Shown piece by piece: positions 32,001-35,447 of a DNA stretch of 35,447 nt (positions within the stretch are counted from its first letter, which is position 1; every line of letters starts with the position of its first letter). Source of the DNA: Alistipes sp. (GTDB lineage: Bacteria > Bacteroidota > Bacteroidia > Bacteroidales > Rikenellaceae); NCBI GenBank assembly GCA_017560305.1, contig JAFYOF010000060.1, positions 1 through 35,447 of the forward strand, in the 5' to 3' direction. A model generated the notes under the pieces. It had not been told where the DNA came from and ran no database searches. It saw nothing but the letters and a program-made list of their open reading frames with translations. A program made the position numbers and the translations under genes.

Positions 32001-33525
32001 CTTTGCCTCGGGCATCTACTCTACGGCACGAAATATTATGGGCGTAGCGTTGGTGGGCGGAATGTTGCTCGCCACGGCGGTGGGCATCTTCCTCTACCCC
32101 GCCACATTCTACCTCGTTGCCAAGTGGGGGCGCACGGAGAGCCACAAGAGTACCATCGTGGCGCTTATTGCGGGTGCAACCCTGCTCGGCTCGTGCACCA
32201 AGCCGTTGGAGAGCCCCGTGGTGGATATTCCGCAGAACTACCTCTTTCAGGATGCCGTAGTGGATGCGGGCGAGGAGTTGGAGGGCGAGTGGTGGCTGAT
32301 GTATAATGACCCGACGCTGAACGAACTCATACGCCACGCACTTGAGAACAACCGCAATCTCGCCATCGCCGCCACCAAGATTGAGACTGCTCATTACGCA
32401 CTATCGCAAGCGCAGGCGGAGTTTCTGCCAAGTCTTGAGTTAGGTCTGCAGGGCGAGGTTAAGGACGCAAAGTCGGTTAAGGAGTATGAGTTTGCGTTGC
32501 AACCCACCGCTTCGTGGAATGTCTCTCTGTTCGGTGCTCTGCGCCACACGCGCCGCGAGGCACAGGCAAACATACTCTCCACGGAGTGGGCGTATCGTGG
32601 TGTGCAGTTGTCGCTCAGCAAAGAGGTCGCAGCCGCCTATTTCACTCTGCGAGAGGGTCAGGAGTGCCTATCAATTGCCGAGCAGAGTCTCACACTGCGC
32701 AAGCAGCAGGCGCAACTTATCGAGCAGATGGCAGCGCAGGGATTTTCTACGGGACTTGATGTAGATCAGGCGATGAGCCTTGTCTATGCCGCCGAGGCAG
32801 ATGTGGCGCAGTATAGGCGTGCCGTGGTGCAGAGTAAGTTTTCGCTCTCTACCCTGCTGGGTGAGACACCACAACTTGACTTCCAGACGCCCGAGTCGCT
32901 CTCGGTTGCCGACCTCCCGCAAGGCGTGACCATAGGTCTGCCGAGCACCCTGCTCACACGCCGACCCGACATTATGCAGTCGTATTATGAGTTGCTGGCG
33001 GCAGCGGCAAAGGTGGGCATAGCACACAGCAACCGCTTTCCATCAATAGCCCTCACGGGCGAGGGTGGCGGAATGAGCAACTCGGCAAAGAACCTGTTCT
33101 CGCAGGGCTATTGGGCGTGGGGTGCGGCGGCATCGGTGACGCAAACTCTCTTTTCATTCAACCGCTTGAGGCGTGCCGAGCAGATTGCCCGCTCGAACTA
33201 CAACGCCGCCGTATTGAGTTACGAAGAGAAGATTCTGGAGGCGTTGCAGGAGGTGGAGTCGGCGCTGATTGCCATTGCTACCTACGATGAGCAGATTGCC
33301 CGCTACAACTCCTTCGTGGAGGCAAACCACCGCATCGCAAGCCTTACGCGGGCGTTGTATGAGGGCGGAATGGAGAATTATCTGGATGTAATCTCCACCG
33401 AGCAGACCTGGTACTCCTCACGCCTGACGCTCTGCACCCTCATTGCGCAGCAATATATCAACTATGCCACATTGGCTATGGCATTGGGTGATTGGTCGCG
33501 CGAAGAGTTGCAGATTGGGAAATAA
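29038..33525 (+). CDS. AcrB-type RND pump fused to an OprM/TolC-type outer-membrane factor
   Basis: One open frame of 1495 codons. Residues 1 to about 1032 are a complete HAE1-class RND pump: FFIRRPVFA start, twelve helices, and proton-relay Asp407-Asp408 (VVDDAIVVVE) and Lys937 (GLAAKNAIL), at or near the AcrB positions. Residues about 1053-1495 are a full NodT/OprM-type outer-membrane factor with WWLMYNDPTLNELI and GLPSTLLTRRPDI. At the joint (1033-1053) lies TESHKSTIVALIAGATLLGSC, the remains of a lipoprotein signal with lipobox Cys1053 but without its own ATG (an ACG codon stands at the expected place, 32134). The pump's C-terminus is cytosolic, so the joint could act as a thirteenth helix and be cut by signal peptidase II. 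A G5 run at 32126-32130 should be checked for sequencing error. Metal-efflux RND-TolC fusions are, to my knowledge, known in Bacteroidetes; I know of fewer in this drug-efflux class. Confidence 0.9.
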   Translation: MGEFFIRRPVFAISIALAMTLMGVVALFNLSIEQYPNITPPVVQVSATYVGADAVTVNNSVATPLAQGVMGVSDMLYMQTTSASDGTMNMQVTFDIGSSPDMDAIFTQNNVAAATAQLPQAVTQQGVVTRKSDTGFLMVYALASDGRYDDEFLANYASINLENRIAKINGVGKVDIMGAGNYAMRIWIKPDRLHYYSLPLEQVVQAVRTQSALYPAGKFGASPTADDVVYTYTAILPAQISTAEEFEQIIVAMDNKGREVRLADVADVELGSQVYNVSSLFGERPSTMIVVYQSPGSNAVEVGDKVKAVVKEMEEKFPDGVEIYTIVDSTENIKGGVRDIILTLIIALVLVIAIIYLFLQNWRATLIPLIAIPVSLIGTFMLFPLLGFSLNVISLLGMVLAIGLVVDDAIVVVEAVQASIERGLSPVDATLDAMRKVSSPIMATTIVLLAVFIPVSFTGGITGLLFQQFAITIAVAIAFSAFNALTLSPALAALLLRPEKRHERGFFAAFNRWFNSLMKRYDSFTTTLVTHTARTAIFVVAMLAAIGIGWKLLPTGFLPAEDQGYVMVMVSTPEASSLQTTLKAMQHTEAIVAARDDVEHTALAAGFNMMAGISSTSSGIIFVMLKDFSQRKLSAMQIAAQLTEELYVAIPEAECYAFIPPSIPGLGTTAGITLEVQDLEGRGTAYLMEQTTKFMDALREESTIASVSTQFNADTPQRLIEIRKRQAMSEGVELSDIYSALSTYLGGEYIGQFNRFGKLYQTYIQASADRRASANAINSYFVQNGKGESVPLAAFVDVKDTVGVEYITQFNLYESISLTVTPSEKASTGDVMKTITTIAQRQLPDDVGFAWSGTSFQEANASQSGVYIYLLALLFVFLALAALYNSWGLPLAILMSVPTAVVGALVATLAAHFANSLYENNIYLQISIVMLIGLAAKNAILVVEYADTTYRTTPNISLAEAAMIAARERVRPIIMTAFAFILGVMPLVFASGIYSTARNIMGVALVGGMLLATAVGIFLYPATFYLVAKWGRTESHKSTIVALIAGATLLGSCTKPLESPVVDIPQNYLFQDAVVDAGEELEGEWWLMYNDPTLNELIRHALENNRNLAIAATKIETAHYALSQAQAEFLPSLELGLQGEVKDAKSVKEYEFALQPTASWNVSLFGALRHTRREAQANILSTEWAYRGVQLSLSKEVAAAYFTLREGQECLSIAEQSLTLRKQQAQLIEQMAAQGFSTGLDVDQAMSLVYAAEADVAQYRRAVVQSKFSLSTLLGETPQLDFQTPESLSVADLPQGVTIGLPSTLLTRRPDIMQSYYELLAAAAKVGIAHSNRFPSIALTGEGGGMSNSAKNLFSQGYWAWGAAASVTQTLFSFNRLRRAEQIARSNYNAAVLSYEEKILEALQEVESALIAIATYDEQIARYNSFVEANHRIASLTRALYEGGMENYLDVISTEQTWYSSRLTLCTLIAQQYINYATLAMALGDWSREELQIGK

Positions 33526-33537
33526 GTTGTAAATTTG
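33508..33537 (+). promoter_or_regulatory. Promoter inside the end of the pump gene
   Basis: TTG 33508-33510, 19-base spacer, TAAATTTG 33530-33537: full consensus. Predicted start near 33544, only about 8 bases before ATG 33552. Confidence 0.55.
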
Positions 33538-33551
33538 CAAAAAGAGACTTT

Positions 33552-33707
33552 ATGAATTGGCAAAACATAGCCGTATGCATCATCTTCGTCGCCGTGGTTG
33601 CGTGGCTCATCAGGGCACTCTACCGCGCCATCACTACGCGCCGCTACACTCGCTGCTCGTCGTGCGATGACGCTTCGTGTCCGTATCGTAAGAAATCGAA
33701 AGAATAG
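33552..33707 (+). CDS. Small Cys-rich membrane protein (FeoB-associated type?)
   Basis: Fifty-one residues: MNWQNIAVCIIFVAVVAWLIRALYRA forms one membrane helix. A short basic stretch and a cytosolic Cys cluster (RCSSCDDASCPYRKK) follow. The layout matches FeoB-associated Cys-rich membrane proteins, but no feo gene is present, so a role in iron is only possible. The frame is open into the end of the pump gene; ATG 33552 is chosen because a consensus promoter lies just upstream and the helix begins there. Metal or redox binding by the cysteines is an inference. Confidence 0.65.
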   Translation: MNWQNIAVCIIFVAVVAWLIRALYRAITTRRYTRCSSCDDASCPYRKKSKE

Positions 33708-33744
33708 AAAAAGGGCTGTCACAACACTCAGGTTGGACAGCCCT
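33707..33744 (-). terminator. Terminator after the transporter gene
   Basis: Nine-bp stem 33712-33720 with 33736-33744 around a 15-base loop, followed on the minus strand by a T run. It lies 7 bases past the transporter stop. Confidence 0.75.
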
Positions 33745-33750
33745 CAATCT

Positions 33751-35418
33751 TTACGCTACCATCAAAATCAGCAACTGCGCAGTCAGAACTCGGAGGAACA
33801 TAACCACTGGATAGACCGTTGCGTAACCTACCGCAGGCATATCGTTTCCTGCCGTAGCGTTGGCGTATCCCAATGCTGGTGGATCTGTAACGCTACCCGC
33901 CATAAGACCCATCAATGTATAGTAATTCATCTTTAGCTTCAATCGTGCGAACAAGCCCACAATCAAGAGTGGCAACATTGTGATGATGACACCGTAGCCA
34001 ATCCAGCGGTAACCGCCGCCCACGATAGCATCCACAAAACCATCACCTGCACCGATACCTACCGCCGCTAGGAACATCGCAAGACCCACCTCGCGCAACA
34101 TAAGGTTGGCACTCATTGTGGTGTAGGTCACCAAGTGGAAGTGAGGGCCGAAACGACCAATCAGAATAGCGATGATAAGTGGACCACCAGCCAAACCGAG
34201 CTTCACGGGCTGTGGGATGTTCATCAATGGAATAGAACCGAACAACACACCGAGTGCGATACCGAGGAAGATAGTCAAAAGCTGTGGCTCGTTGAGCTTC
34301 TTCATCGAGTTACCCAGCACGCCAGCCACCTGATCGATAGCCTTCTCCTGACCTACAACCATCACCTTGTCACCAATCTGGAGCTCCATACCCTGATAAG
34401 GGATAAGGTCGATACCCGCACGGTTGATGCGTGTGATGTTGATGTTGTACTTCGTGCGAAGACGAAGGTCCGAAAGCTTCTTGCCGTTGATAGCCGCCTT
34501 GGTGATAACGATACGGCGTGACACGAGCTGTGTTGGAGACTCTACGCCAGTACCCCACTCCTCCTTTGTCATCTCTACTGGCTGACCGAGGAATGCAATC
34601 ACTGCCTCACGATCCTCTGGCGCACAAATCAGGCGCAACTTCTCGCCGATACGCAACTCGCTTGTACCGTCAGCGATGGTGATTGAGCCATCATCGTGCA
34701 TAATGCGTGAGATTACGAATGAGCGGTTAATCAAATCGCGCAAGTGAGCGATAGTGTGACCCGCCAAAGCACCGTTGGTGAACTCCACAGAGTGGCGCTC
34801 CACATTCGAGTGGTCAGAACGCATAGCATCCAGCGCCTTGTTCTCCTGCGCGAAATCTACGCGGGTGATGAAGCGCACAAGGATGATAGAGGTGATGATA
34901 CCAACCACACCCAATGGGTAGGCTACGGCGTAACCCAATGCGATGGTAGGGTCGCTGATGCCCGTTGTGTCGGCGTAAGCCTGCTGTGCAGCACCGAGAC
35001 CTGGGGTGTTGGTCACCGCACCCGACATAATACCCACCATTGTAGGCATTGGAGTACCAGTCACCAAGTGTATAATATAGGTAGTGAGCGCACCGAGCAA
35101 CACAACCGCCGCAGCGCAACTAACCATCTTGATTCCGCCCTCCTTGAACGAAGAGAAGAAACCAGGACCTACCTGCATACCGATAGAGAATACAAAGAGA
35201 ATAAGACCAAACTCCTTGATAAAGTGAAGTGTGTTGTGGTCAATCGTCATGCCGAAGTGACCGGCAGCGATACCAACAAACAGAATCCAGGTCACACCCA
35301 AAGAAATGCCGCAAATCTTAATCTTGCTCAACATTACGCCGATGGTGATGACCAATGCGAGTACCAGCACCGTGTGTGCGATACCCTCGCCCAAGAATAG
35401 CGAGTATAACCAATCCAT
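33751..35418 (-). CDS. AspT/YidE/YbjL-type transporter with two RCK-C domains
   Basis: A 555-residue inner-membrane protein of the aspartate:alanine exchanger group, the putative transporter YidE/YbjL branch. Two five-helix membrane halves (about 10-190 and 380-555) flank two TrkA-C/RCK-C regulatory domains (about 210-285 and 295-375; RIGEKLRLICAPEDREAV and QIGDKVMVVGQEKAID). The paired repeats GIMSGAVTNTPGLGAAQQAYAD and GLMAGSVTDPPALGYANA are the signature of this family. The substrate is unknown. The start ATG at 35418 has only 29 bases of upstream sequence in the window, so its promoter cannot be seen. The gene is complete. Confidence 0.93.
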   Translation of the reverse strand: MDWLYSLFLGEGIAHTVLVLALVITIGVMLSKIKICGISLGVTWILFVGIAAGHFGMTIDHNTLHFIKEFGLILFVFSIGMQVGPGFFSSFKEGGIKMVSCAAAVVLLGALTTYIIHLVTGTPMPTMVGIMSGAVTNTPGLGAAQQAYADTTGISDPTIALGYAVAYPLGVVGIITSIILVRFITRVDFAQENKALDAMRSDHSNVERHSVEFTNGALAGHTIAHLRDLINRSFVISRIMHDDGSITIADGTSELRIGEKLRLICAPEDREAVIAFLGQPVEMTKEEWGTGVESPTQLVSRRIVITKAAINGKKLSDLRLRTKYNINITRINRAGIDLIPYQGMELQIGDKVMVVGQEKAIDQVAGVLGNSMKKLNEPQLLTIFLGIALGVLFGSIPLMNIPQPVKLGLAGGPLIIAILIGRFGPHFHLVTYTTMSANLMLREVGLAMFLAAVGIGAGDGFVDAIVGGGYRWIGYGVIITMLPLLIVGLFARLKLKMNYYTLMGLMAGSVTDPPALGYANATAGNDMPAVGYATVYPVVMFLRVLTAQLLILMVA

Positions 35419-35447
35419 ACTAAAAATTATTAACCCTAATTACCTAA

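Overview
The window looks like chromosomal DNA of a gut-type Bacteroidales bacterium, moderately GC-rich and possibly near Alistipes/Rikenellaceae, although the genus cannot be fixed from sequence alone. The evidence is a set of family signatures: BACON domains on a CotH kinase, a fimbrillin-like/BspA repeat lipoprotein, a 58-residue histone H1-like protein, many lipoproteins with short lipoboxes, and repeated promoters with the Bacteroidetes pattern TTG, 19-21 bases, TAnnTTTG. Shine-Dalgarno sequences are generally absent.

Left part (1-3000): a strong inverted repeat at the edge, then a leftward block made of a consensus promoter, three tiny acidic proteins (two are tandem duplicates), umuD and umuC. 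This could be a single transcript of tiny proteins plus a mutagenic polymerase. A leftward tRNA-Met/tRNA-Pro pair has its own promoter and terminator. From 3100 to 5610, rightward, lie a six-helix channel-like protein with an altered K+ filter, a CocE-like hydrolase that has lost its catalytic serine, and a DUF1232 protein.

Middle (5640-15970): leftward genes for a CotH kinase lipoprotein and an AsmA-type protein, a rightward sialidase-fold lipoprotein, then leftward genes for a BspA-repeat lipoprotein preceded by a 38-residue peptide, serine hydroxymethyltransferase (glyA) and a DUF6624 protein. Most units are separated by clear hairpin terminators.

16090-19646 is a compact L-rhamnose operon, rhaB-rhaA-rhaD, without a transporter or regulator beside it. 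Facing it is a leftward pair: a large secreted alpha/alpha-toroid lipoprotein and a low-molecular-weight tyrosine phosphatase two bases downstream. A palindrome sits between this pair and the divergent DoxX gene. 23271-26707 is a tight envelope operon (thioredoxin-fold protein, Omp85-like barrel, lipid A phosphoethanolamine transferase), followed by an AT-rich orphan and the histone H1-like gene.

Right part (27917-35418): an RND efflux operon with a lipoprotein adaptor and one 1495-codon frame in which an AcrB-type pump is fused to an OprM-type outer-membrane channel. An intact lipobox lies exactly at the junction. This is the most striking feature of the window: a tripartite pump encoded by two genes, which would probably need cleavage to work. 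A small Cys-rich membrane peptide and an AspT/YidE-type transporter close the window.
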